The notes under the pieces: generated by a model
Told to the model about the DNA's origin: nothing
Seen by the model: the letters and a program-made list of their open reading frames with translations, nothing else
The model's database searches: none
Translations under genes and position numbers: made by a program
Assembly (NCBI GenBank): GCA_964036045.1
Contig: OZ038383.1
Location: 62,687,725 to 62,751,724 of the forward strand
DNA from: Eutreptiella sp. 'Long Island Sound 2002'
Lineage: Eukaryota > Euglenozoa > Euglenophyceae > Eutreptiales > Eutreptiaceae
Direction: 5' to 3'
DNA: 64,000 nt
Part shown: positions 54,087-64,000 of the stretch, piece by piece
How positions within the stretch are numbered: position 1 is the first letter of the stretch
Layout: every line of letters starts with the position of its first letter

Positions 54087-56527
54087 TGAAACCGGTTCCG
54101 ACCCCCGTGGCCACCTTTGGGTCACTTGGGGTGTGTATCTATGTGCCGGCAAGCCACCGTTAGCTGATATCATACTCTCCCATCCACCTGACCTAACATG
54201 ATGTGATAGTGTGATAGGATTGGCCATCTCAGCGATGAGCGGCCATATTCAATACCCAGGCGCCGCCGGCTGAGATTTATATATCAAAATATCAGGAGTC
54301 AACAGGGTTTTTTTATCATAACGTTTCTGTAATTTTTCAGCTATCCGTTCCGATTGTCAATGAATCGGCGACTGGCGGTTGGCTCGCGATTTTGCGGTAA
54401 CCGATTGGTTAACTGTTATTTCCAGATATTTTAGCGGAAACCCCGATGAAGGGTCAGATTTCATCAGAAAAGGGTTCGTTGCTTCCGCAATTTTCATGTT
54501 ATACACTCGCAAAATTAATCCGATTTTTTCAGACATTCAGAATCGGATTTTCGATTTCGAGGTCGCCGCACTAGATATGATGAATTTCGCATGGTCCTAC
54601 ATTTTTTTCCAATCACGAATCAACCTTCCTTTTTTTGTCTCCTTCATTTTTCTTGGAGATATAGGCGAAACAAAATTGATTCGCGAGGCCACTTTGAAGA
54701 ATCCTATCTCCGGCTCATTGCGAGGAATTGTAATTTTGAGATATGGGCTGGAATCGCCTTGGTCTCAACTTAATTTCGGGAGCATCAAACGATTTTGCTG
54801 TATACACATGCCTGGTGTAGCAAGAAATAATGGTCAAGAGGGTAGAAAATGATTTATAACTCTTGGACCATGCAACCGAATATTTTGATGCGACGTTCGA
54901 GTGTACCGCATGAGTGTTGGTGTTGCATAGAAACTTTCTTTGGGTTCCTACATATTTTTAACGTGAATTTATGTCCATGGAGGGGCATGGCATACCATGG
55001 TGGGAGCCACTTTTAAGGGTATGTGTTATATGGATGGTATGTGCTTCGCTATGCTCACGCCCATGTTAGATATCTCCGTCTGTAGGAAGATATGTGGAGT
55101 CATACGTGGCAAGGGCTTCGCCCATGTCCCAATGGTGAGCTCCATAGCGCTAGACGAAGTCTACCACACATATGGTGCATGTGGGAGGGCTTACGGAGCG
55201 ACCCACAAGCGCCACTATCAATTTTCCCATTTTCATGGTGCGTATCGTGAGGAGGTTCGAAGGTGTCCCTATGCGTCCATGTGGGGATCCAAGTGGGGGG
55301 ATTGTTTGCAAATGGTCCCAAGCAATTGTGTTTTGTACCATATGTTGATACCATGGGTGAGCGAAGTTATATACTATTGTGAGTATCTTGAATTTAGCAA
55401 CATTTGCATGTTTTTGACCTCATTTTATGCTCATTTTTGTATTTTATGTGCTCAACTGGTCGGCTAACAGTAAAGTGCCTAGAGATCCGTGAACTATGGT
55501 ATGTTGCTTATATGTTGGCATATGCTTCGGTGTTGCACCTCACCATATGTCCGATCACGTGGTCACTTTGGCGTGGCACACGAGGCCTCACAAAATTAGG
55601 TCTCAAATTCGTGAGTTGACTTGTGAAGCATGGCATGAGTATATCCGGAGGGGTTTGGGAGCCAATGTTGCGATATTCTTGGGCATGGACCTTTGGTCTA
55701 TATCACCCTTGTATTTTACTTTCCGGTTTGACACATGCATGGAGCATTTGAATATTTGCCGTATGCATTTTTGAGTATATAATTGAATTTTGGGTACTAT
55801 GGTGTGATTTGTCTAATTTTGCTATGTTCTGAGGTCATCTGCATGGGGCAATTCTCCAAGCCCAATCAACTCCAAGTCCAACCAAGGTTATGTCAGGGTA
55901 GGGCATGGTCCTGAGTGCCACTCTAGGCTATGACACGCCACCTCCCCCATTGGGCTAGGATTTAGAGGCTTGAGAGGGAACACATTTTTGGGGTTTGTGT
56001 AGTGACTTTTGACACATGGCAGTTAGCCATCTTATTTGACTTGGTTCAGGGCATCATGTTGGCGAGTCAAGGGAAGGTCTTGGATCCAGGGAATGAGGGG
56101 TCCATGGCTGTGATTGTGTATGTTTCCATCTTTCCCCAATTGTGCTCGATTTTTGTTCATATGCCAAATTCAGGGCTTCTTCTTTATTCTATTGGTGCAA
56201 TTCTATGTACATGCCCAACGCCCGTGTCTCCGTGTGCACCGTGAGACGACCGGCGTGTTGAAAGGAGTTGTTGAGTGTCAACACGGGACCTCAAACACCC
56301 TTGGAACCCCTCAGTGTGTATTATTTGGATTGGAGCTATTGTACTTGGGAGTTGGTTATTGCAAGGGATCAGGATTTGTGTGAAGGAGCCATATTTTACT
56401 ATTTTTTGTGGGAAATTGTGCAGGATAGGGCAAGATCATGCAGAACCTGGTGGAAGCAAGACCATAGGAGTGACAGGAAATGGTGGAAGGGGTGCAGCAG
56501 GGGCCGGTCCTGGTAGGGACCTTCTTT
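54087..56527 (+). repeat. 5' LTR of element C (2,441 bp, uninterrupted)
   Basis: TGAAACCGGTTCC … ACCTTCTTT. This is the reference for the empty sites of F and the LINE. ATG at 56438 near its end corresponds to the gag start of B, but a 1-base loss near 56452 puts it out of frame. The antisense 84-codon frame (55100-55354) is open here too. Confidence 0.95.
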
Positions 56528-59506
56528 ATGGTAGCAGAGGAGTACCTGCCCCCTACCGCCGCACCGGGGACTTGGGCCCTAATGAGCCCTGCCCAAGGAC
56601 GCCCCGGGTGCAGATCGTTGAGTCCGTGGAGTCGACGCCTGACATGGAAGCCCGAGAAGAGCGAAGATGCTCAGAACGGAGGGCCCTTGCAGGACATGGG
56701 CTAGACATGGAGGACCTGGCCTCCATGTGTGAAAGGCAATGCCGCAAGGCTTGCAATCTCCGCTCCGCTGCTGAGGAGTTGGAGGAGACTGGCAGCAACG
56801 GCAGGGCCCGGCGTTACCGGAAGCGCGGGTGCCCAAAACCCGCGACAGAAGCCAGGGCGATGGAGACGGATCCCAGCCCGGTCAGGCTGTGGTCAGCCGC
56901 AGAATCCGAGGGGCACTCCGATGGCTATCGTACCGGTTTCCCTTCGGAGTCGGAGGAGATGGCCAGACTGCCCACAAGGGCGCACACGGCCCCCGGACCC
57001 AGCCTGGAGCATGACGCCGAGGCGTTGGAGAGGCCTACCAGAGCCAGAACGGCGCCTGTGGCCCGGCACACGGAGCCAGAGCGGGATAACATGGGCGACA
57101 CACCCATGGAGGAGGAATCCAAGGAGCCGGGAACCGTGGGATGCACCGGATCAGGTGGAAAGAACGTTGAGTGCCACTGCGAGCACGTATCCTTCCTCAT
57201 CGGCAAGTACCCAAAGATGGGGATGGACGCCATCGTGCAGCACCTCGACCGCCTGGACAACCAGAAGGACGGCCTAGAGGAGGACATTGCGGGGATCCTG
57301 GATGACCCGTCGGAAGCGGGGAGAGACATGGCGGAGCTGGGAGCGGAGCAGGACCGTTACCGGGAGAAGCTGGAGATGGCCCTGCAGAAGCAGCAGCGAG
57401 TGGTGGACAGCCTCCTCCACCTGGTGGAGATCATGTCGGGACGCCTGAAAAGGCTAGAGGAGCTACAACCCCTCGCCTCGGGTCCGGAGCTCCCGGCAAG
57501 GCCAGCAACGGCAGAGCTGGTGGAGCGGGTTAAGACCCTCAGGAGCGCCATAGAGAAACCCACGGGCGGCCCTGCAGAGGCACCTTACGCGCCTCCGCGT
57601 GTTGACCCGGGTGCGCTGCCGTTTGTTCCCATGTTCAGCGAATCCATAATGCTCGGGGAGCGTACGGCACCGGCTGGGTCCATGGGGGAAGAGCACGCAA
57701 CCACGGACCTGAGGAGCCTGACGGTACAGATGTCCCATGCCGCCCAGGATCCACCGACTGCTATGACTGCCCATGCAGTTTATGCGGAAGAGGAGATCCA
57801 GACCATGCAGGGGCGAACCATGGGAAGGGCCGACGGACATGGTCGAGGCCATCCAGGCGGAAACCTGTGGGTGAAGGACCCCACTACGGGGATATGGACA
57901 GCTGGTGGAGCAAGTCCTTCCCGCATCCCAAACCCCATGGGTTCAGGCCCAACTGGACCGCACTCCATGGAGGAGAGGGAGGTACGGAGAGTGTACTCAC
58001 ACCCCCCGGCCGCAGGTGGTATCCGTCTCGGTGGAGTGGTGGCTGCGGACGTCGGAGACGCCATCAGGATTGACGACCTCAGGGGAATCAAAATCCCCTA
58101 CTACGATGGCATTCCCTCCAACCTGAATGACTTCATCCTGGATTGGGAGGACTTCGCCGAGGAGGTTGTTGGCGAGATGAAGGGAGCGCCAAGGAACAAG
58201 TGGGTATGTCGGACATTCCCACACAAGCTGGCGCAGGACCTGAAGGAGGAGCTCAGGGATCAGATCCGCGAGGGATTGATCCAAACGGAGCAGGCCTGCC
58301 ACCACTGGCTGGAGGACCAGGAGCGAGTGGACGCCCCCAACCAGAAGTTTGAGGGTTTGTGGTCCATTCCGCTGCCGCTGGAGCGCGGGGAGTTGAGGGT
58401 CCGGGAATGGAATCGGTACATCCGCAAGTACCGAAGAAGCCTCAAGCTGGTGGGGGACTGGAATGAAGCCAGCGAGATCCGACACCTGCTGAAGGACGTC
58501 CTCCCCGGCCACTGGAAGAGGAGAGTGGAGGACGAGGAAAAGAAGAGTGCAAAGAAGCGCGTGGCCATACGGATCATGGCATCGGAGGACACCCACGCCG
58601 GAATAATGGAGTTTTCCGGCGAAACCTCGGCGAGCCCAGCCGAGTGTTGGGGTTGAAGAACGCCGTCTACGTGGAGGTATTCGGCGACACCATGGGGCAA
58701 AGGCTGATGCGCCTCAACAATGCAGAGTGGAGGCGCAAAGAGCCGCTGAGGATGCAGGTCATCTTCGCCCGCATGAGCCTGGACGAGATCGTGAAGTACA
58801 TCACGGTGGAACTGAAGCTCAACGCCAAGAACGAGGCCCACGTGCAGGATCAACAGAGCTATGGACATCGAGGTCATCGGCAAGATCGCCAACACCGAGA
58901 GGTCAAGGAGGACACAATCGGCACCGCCGAGGAAGGGAGTGGAAGCGGCCAAAATCTCTGGACCGCGACCAGCCGAGAGGATCAGGAAGAAGCCCACTTC
59001 TTCGCGTTCGTAGCGCACAATATGAAGGAGCATGGGCAGGACAGGTCCAGGTGGAACCGCCTGGACCCAAGGACCAAGAACCGCAAGGAACCGCGGAGGA
59101 TCGGGAACCCGCCGCTCTCGTTCCGCGACACAGATCACAGCACAACGGTTGCTGGGTCTGCTACGGCAAGGGGAACAACCATGCACATGACCACCGGCAT
59201 TGCAAGGTATATGAGGAGGACAAGAAGACCTACTTCGCCGCCCATCCCGACAAGAAGCCCAAGGAGCAACGAATTGCCGATTGGAAGGCAAAGGGCGGAG
59301 ACGGTGGAAAAGGCCAAGGAAAGGGCCAAGGGAAAGGCGGAGGAAAAGGCTATGGTGGAGGACCCGGCCCAGACCGACGCGTGAGGTCGATCGAGAAGGT
59401 TGCTGAGGACATGTTGAGGACGTTGGAGGAACTCAAAGCCCAGCAACGTGGTGGACAAAGTATGAGCGGATCGCAGCAGGAGGGAGCTGCGGCAGGCCAC
59501 TTCTAG
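56438..59506 (+). pseudogene. gag: gag of element C (about 1,020 codons, broken)
   Basis: The layout matches B: polar N-terminal half (MEDLASMCERQCRKACNL), coiled coil (about 57240-57470), capsid-like block (about 58065-58860), zinc knuckle (59150-59210, CWVC…HC), a basic GKGQGKG tract and a helical end (RSIEKVAEDMLRTLEEL). Where B has TGA at 17414, C has TGG. Breaks are 1-base losses near 56452, near 58613 (a T run) and near 59130. The final TAG (59504-59506) is conserved. An upstream GTG-started extension to 56275 is fortuitous openness in the LTR. Confidence 0.88.
56529..56541 (+). other. Primer-binding site of element C
   Basis: TGGTAGCAGAGGA follows the LTR after one base. It is identical in position to the sites in A and B. 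Confidence 0.78.
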
Positions 59507-59530
59507 AGGAGCCCCCACGGGAGTGGGACC
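59498..59530 (+). other. gag UAG readthrough candidate, element C
   Basis: TTC TAG AGG AGC CCC CAC GGG AGT GGG is followed in frame by protease. The CCCAC/GTGGG stem is as in B. Confidence 0.65.
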
Positions 59531-60067
59531 TCGGAGGTCTTTCCTTCGAAAATCAGTGGAATCCTAGAGGAAGCGAAGGCACATCAGGTGCCGAAGAAGG
59601 CTCCGGAAGAGCCAAAACCACTGAGTTTCGCCACTCCCAACCCCTGGAGCGCCCTGCCAAGGGAAGTGAATGTGGGCAAGGGACGTGGCAAGAAAGAAGG
59701 AGCGACCACGGGGAGCCCCGTGGATTGGCACGACCAGCCCAGGATCTACACCATCCGTGACCATACCCTCCAAGTCCTGATGCATCCGGATGTGCTAGAG
59801 TTGCATGCCGTGAGAGTCGTCCATACACCGCAGGGTGACGAGCAGCAGTTGCACTTGAAGGTGCGTGTACGGTGCAGACAAGAGGAGTTGGTGGTGGATG
59901 TTTTGGTGGATACGGGTGCCCAGCTGAGCCTGGTCCGGAGAGGGTTGTTCAAGGAGGAATCCCTGCAGCCCAGCCGTAGACGCGTACGCCTGAAGGTGGC
60001 CAATGGAGAGATTATGGGTGGTGGCACCCATGAGGCCACTATCAGTATGGAATTCTGGGAGCATTAG
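59507..60067 (+). pseudogene. pro: Aspartic protease of element C
   Basis: The active site VLVDTGAQLSLVRRGLF (about 59905-59950) is intact. The frame is shared with gag. TAG at 60065-60067 replaces a GAG codon (EFWEHE in B). The frame continues after it without shift. Confidence 0.88.
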
Positions 60068-61400
60068 CGCTTGAACCGCCCTGATTTGGCGAAGAGAAGC
60101 ACTCTATCCGGAAACTTCTCTGTGGCCGACATCACCGATTGGGATATGATCATGGGATATGACTTCATGGTGGCAAACGCCATTGGAGCCCTTCCCCATC
60201 GTGCAACGCTGGTCCGGGAGGATAATGAGTGCCTTACATGGCTGTCCACGGACTACGCATGTGGATCATCCCAATGGAATGTCGAGGAAGAGGATCGGAT
60301 CGTCCAAGCGGTGCAAGCTGTGGGTGCCAAGTCCAGAGGAGACCGCGGAGTTCAGCTCACGGAGTATGGAGTGGCGACGCAGGTGTATGCCAGGATGATC
60401 CAGACGCTGGGAGCCGAAGCGCCCGAGACGGACGTCTTCGCTTCCCAGGATGCCCCACTTTTGAGGAAGTGTAGGAGGCATTGGCATCCAGGAGACTCAG
60501 CCTGGCACAGGCATTGGGGTTTGAAGGAGTGGGGACCCATGTATTGGCATGGCTGCCTGGAAAATACCAGACGTACGGTGGAGAAGATCGTCGCGGATAG
60601 GGCGAAGGGGATCCTGGTCATAACCGGCATAGGATCCACCCCATGCGCGCTGGAAGTTCTCTAGTCGACGCTGGATTCCATCACCCTGAACGAGATGTCA
60701 TTCGGGCCAGAGGAGGAGTTGTTCATCGACGCCAAGGGTTTATCAATGCCCTCCCCGGGTCAAGCGTGGGGTACCAAGGCTTTCCTCGTGGATGGGGCGC
60801 AAGCCCAGCCCACGGGTGATGAAGCATTCATCCGTAGGGTTGAGGCGGTGCCCATGCGGGTCATGTTTGAGCCCAAGGAGGGGACGGATCAGCCAATGGA
60901 TGGCATTGACGTCCTGTCCCACGCCGAGATCGACCACGTCGTCAACTACATGCGGATAGGGATGCACGACCGTGTGGCAGCCAAGAAGGGGCGGGCCATG
61001 GTCACATCTCCGCATTGGTGGGATGACAAGATGTTGGTCACCGGCAAGTACGAGAAGGATGAGTTCGTGGCGAGGGTCATGGATCACATCACGGACCAAT
61101 ATGATGGTCCGGCTGGGTCGGACCCGCCGACCCAGGATTTTCCAAGAATGGGGGCCGGTAGCGACAAGAACCAGGCTGATGCCGCAAATTTCCGAAGATT
61201 ATCGGTGGGAAGTGCACCCCACGACGATGAAGACGGCATATCGGACGAGGAGAAGTCCGACTCGTACCCGGAAGAGGCCTATACCGCAGTGCGGTCGGTT
61301 GTATCGATACCGAAGCAAGCGGCTGAAGAGGCCCAGGAGAACCCGAAGGTCGCCGAGCTGAAGGAGAGGCTGATAAATGCCTATCCGCGGCTATTCAGTG
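60068..61400 (+). pseudogene. Protease-RT linker of element C with DVFAS-type domain
   Basis: The frame is intact apart from TAG at 60662-60664. Conserved text: VADITDWDMIMGYDF, PETDVFASQDAPLLRKC, MYWHG, KIVADRAKGILVITG, MDGIDVLSHAEIDHVV and the acidic SDEEKSD. It is the least damaged copy of this unexplained region. Confidence 0.75.
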
Positions 61401-63049
61401 GCGTCGCCAACAAGAACCCTCCAGATCGTGGGAGGTTTGCCACAGCGAGGATCAAGCTGAAGCCCAACCCCAAGATCTATCGTCATCGGGAGTACCAACT
61501 TCAGGGCGATTGGGCCGAGGCCATGAAGAAGTTGTTGGCCGAGTTCATTGAGCGGGGCTGGATCGAACCCTCCAACAGTGAGTGGGCCAGCCCAGCCTTT
61601 ATCGTGCCCAAGAAAGAGAAGGGCAAGTGGAGGTTGGTGGTTGATTACAGAGGTTTGAACGAGCAAACCGAGCACGACTCGTACTCCCTTCCTCTGATCG
61701 ACACCATTTTCCAAAAACAACAAAAAAAGCGGATCTTCACCGTGTTAGACCTGAAACACGGCTATCACCAGATGCCGCTACACTCGGACTCCAGGCCCTG
61801 CACAGCGATGTCGATGCCGCTGGGGCCCATGCAGTGGAACGTGGTGCCTATGGGCGCCAAGAATGGCAACGCCGCTTTCCAGCGCATGATGGAGGACCTA
61901 CTCGGTCCTGTCCAGGACTGTGCCAACCCCTTTGTGGATGACATCATCATCGGGTCCGGCACGGAAGACATGACTGAGGACGAGCTCATCGAAGCGCATG
62001 AGAAGGATCTGCACCGAGTGCTCAGCGAGCTGGACAAGCACAACATGGTGTGCAAGCCAACCAAAGCCTCACTCTTCGTGAGGGAAGTGGAGTTCGCGGG
62101 TCACGTGGTTGGTCACGGGCAACGCCGTCCCATGCCTGTGAAGCTGGCGTCCCTGCACCACTGGGAGAAGCCCCAGACCATCAGCGAACTCCGATCCTTC
62201 ATGGGGTTCTGCAATTACTATTTGGGTTATGTCCGGATGTATGCAGAACTATCGGGGCCGCTGCACAAGATGCTGCAGGTTGGGAAGTTCGATGGCCGGA
62301 AGGGGAGCAAGAAGAAGCTTGCCTGGACCGCTGAGGCCAAAAATGCGTTCAGCCGCCTGAAGGAGCGACTTCTGGGGCAGCTGGGGCTATTCCTGGTGGA
62401 CCCGGATAAGGGATTCGTGCTACGGACGGACGCCTCGGACTATGCTGTAGGGGCAGTCCTCGAGCAGGTCCGTGATGACGGGTCGCACGTACCCGTTGGG
62501 TTTTGGATCCGGATCCTGGCCGAGGGCCAACGTCGAACCTGGACCGCGAGGGAGAAGGAGACGTACGCCATTGTTTGTGCGCTCAGGAAGTGGTCTGCCC
62601 ACATCGGATTACAACCGGTGGTGGTTGGCACGGACCATCAGTCCTTACAGAGCTGGCACAAGGAGCACGTCGACACCCCCTCGGGACCGGCGGCAAGGAG
62701 GGCCCGGTGTCACGAGACGTTCGCCAAGTTCGACCTCAGCGTCGTATATGTCCCGGGGAAGGACAACACTGTGGCAGATTGCCTCAGTCAATGGGCCTAC
62801 CCCGCGGGCAAGGCATGGATGGACATATCCAGCCATGGGGACGCCGAGGAGACCGAGGAGGCCAAGCGCATCATCGAGATGGAGAAGGCCATGGAGCAAG
62901 AGGGGGTCAAGTGCTTTGTGGTGATGGCAAACCGTACAGACCTGGCCAAGTTCCGGGGCGCCCGAGTCCAAGCTATTCGAGAGGAAACCCTCGAGCAATG
63001 GATGGTGGCCCCCGTAGAGCTAGTCAGGTCAGTGCTGACAGAGGACTGA
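61401..63049 (+). pseudogene. pol: Reverse transcriptase and RNase H of element C (domain intact)
   Basis: RT: WASPAFIVPKKEKGKWRLVV, FTVLDLKHGYHQMPL, VVPMGAKNGNAAFQRMMEDLL and PFVDDIIIGSGT (about 61926-61960). RNase H: FVLRTDASDYAVGAVLEQ (about 62415-62465), VVGTDHQSLQSWHKEH and VVYVPGKDNTVADCLSQW. This is part of the 784-codon open frame 60695-63049. TGA at 63047-63049 plus a 1-base loss ends it. It is the best RT reference in the window. Confidence 0.93.
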
Positions 63050-64000
63050 TCAATGACTATGCGGCATCCGAACACTGGAGCAGGTACTGGAATGCCGTAA
63101 GCGCCCCGTCGGACGACGAATGGCCTGAGGGCTTGACCGAGGATGGGGATAAATTATTCCTCAAGGACAAGCTATTGGTCCCTGAGAACCGAATGGAGGA
63201 GCTCATTGACCACTGGCACAATGCCCAGTTCATGCATCCGGGTCGGGACAAGGTGCAGCAGGACCTGGAGTGGCGCTTCAAGTTCCCACCGGGGTACTAC
63301 GCCATCCTGGACAAGTACTGCAGCGATTGCGCCGTGTGTCGGGCCACGAAAAGCCCCAACCATTCCACAGCGGGCAACCCGGTGTATACGGCTATACCGG
63401 AGGCCCCTATGCGGTCCGTGGCCATGGATGTATTCGCCATGCCTGAGGTCACCGTGGAAGGAGAGACCTACGACTGTGTCATCCTGGCGGTGGATAGGCA
63501 CAGCGGGTATATCGTGGTGGTCCCTGGCAAGAAGTCCAAGAAGAAGGACAAGAAGGACAAGCATGGAGTGGGTCTGCAGGCCAAGACCGTCGCCAACGCC
63601 ATGATCAGGCGTTGGCTGACGATTTTTGATGCCCCAGCTGTCATCTGCAGCGATCGGGGCAGTCAATTGGTGAAGACGTGGTTCAAGACGATGTGCAAGC
63701 ACATGGGGATTCAGCACGCCAAGACCGTGGCGTACCACAGCCGGTCGAATGGCCGGGCTGCGATGGCCGGCCGGCAGATGTTCGAAAAGTTCCGCCAGCT
63801 GCACATCGACGAACCGGGCCGGAATTGATACAATTCGCTGTGGAGGGTACTCCAGGCGTACCACGACCTTCCGGGGCCCACTGGACTGTCCCCCCATCGT
63901 ATCCCGTTCCTACGGGATCGAGTGTCTACGCACTCTGCCGTGGTTGAACCATGGCAAAGTGGCCCGGGATGCGAGTGCTATGATGGCTGAGGCGGACGAC
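63050..64000 (+). pseudogene. int: Integrase of element C, catalytic Glu replaced, cut by the window edge
   Basis: The zinc module HWHNAQFMHPGRDKV … CSDCAVC is present. Core: AMDVFAMPEV and VICSDRGSQL keep both Asp, but NGRAAMAGRQ has Ala (GCG, 63760-63762) where A and B have Glu (GRAEVAGR). TGA at 63826-63828 replaces TGG, and another frame change follows near 63925. Confidence 0.9.

Larger units (their letters stand above)
54087..64000 (+). mobile_element. Element C: Ty3/gypsy chromovirus-type retrotransposon, 3' part cut by the window edge
   Basis: It has a complete 5' LTR, primer-binding site, gag, UAG, protease, linker, RT-RNase H and integrase, all closely similar to B. A 784-codon uninterrupted stretch (60695-63049) covers the late linker, RT and RNase H. 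The integrase has lost its catalytic Glu. The left flank is ggttgggc; the target duplication cannot be tested. Confidence 0.93.

Noticed and set aside
56275-56437. N-terminal extension of element C gag from 56275
   Set aside because: It uses GTG, runs through LTR text unlike A, and is in frame only because of a 1-base loss near 56452.

Overview
This is a eukaryotic nuclear window made almost entirely of transposable elements. The evidence is Ty3/gypsy LTR retrotransposons with chromodomains, a non-LTR (LINE-type) element, several non-autonomous elements, and reading frames broken by frameshifts and nonsense codons. No clear single-copy host gene, rRNA, tRNA or CRISPR was recognised. Nothing fixes the host species. 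The chromovirus/LINE mix and very GC-rich LINE would suit a repeat-rich alga or protist, but that is a guess. The gypsy primer-binding sites match the 3' end of a metazoan-type initiator tRNA-Met (sequence recalled, not searched).

Layout. Element A (1-10241, minus strand) is a Ty3/gypsy copy: integrase, RNase H, RT and protease from left to right, then gag, primer-binding site and a 2.84-kb LTR ending at 10241. A 1-kb unassigned spacer follows. Element B (11209-44691, plus strand) is a related gypsy copy with LTRs of about 2.44 kb. It carries three large nested insertions: F (11931-14322, small LTR element, minus strand) in the 5' LTR; E (23758-27218, non-autonomous LTR element with 5-bp target duplication GAAGG) in the integrase C-terminal region; and a 14.2-kb LINE (28838-43060, minus strand) with a 16-bp target duplication in the 3' LTR. 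A 43-bp poly(A)-tailed insert with its own 16-bp duplication also breaks B pol at 19735-19777. From 44692 to about 49150 lies unassigned sequence with broken minus-strand reading frames that look like a type I membrane protein. Element D (about 49150-54086, plus strand) is a decayed gypsy pol of another lineage, interrupted by a 1.7-kb inverted-repeat element (49971-51670). Element C (54087-64000, plus strand) is a third gypsy copy, close to B, running off the window in the integrase.

A, B and C share an unusual plan. Gag is about 1,000 codons long and its reading frame opens inside the LTR and runs through the primer-binding site. Gag ends at a conserved UAG followed in frame by protease, as in readthrough-type retroviruses. 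A domain with a DVFAS...DRAKGILV signature lies between protease and RT, and B ends in a chromodomain.

The LINE is the most unusual element. After zinc finger, AP endonuclease, RT, RNase H and two more zinc fingers, it has an intact 410-codon third ORF of unknown function. That ORF overlaps a fourth, basic ORF through TGATG. The element ends in a C-rich 3' region and a short (CTCAAAC)n-like tail.
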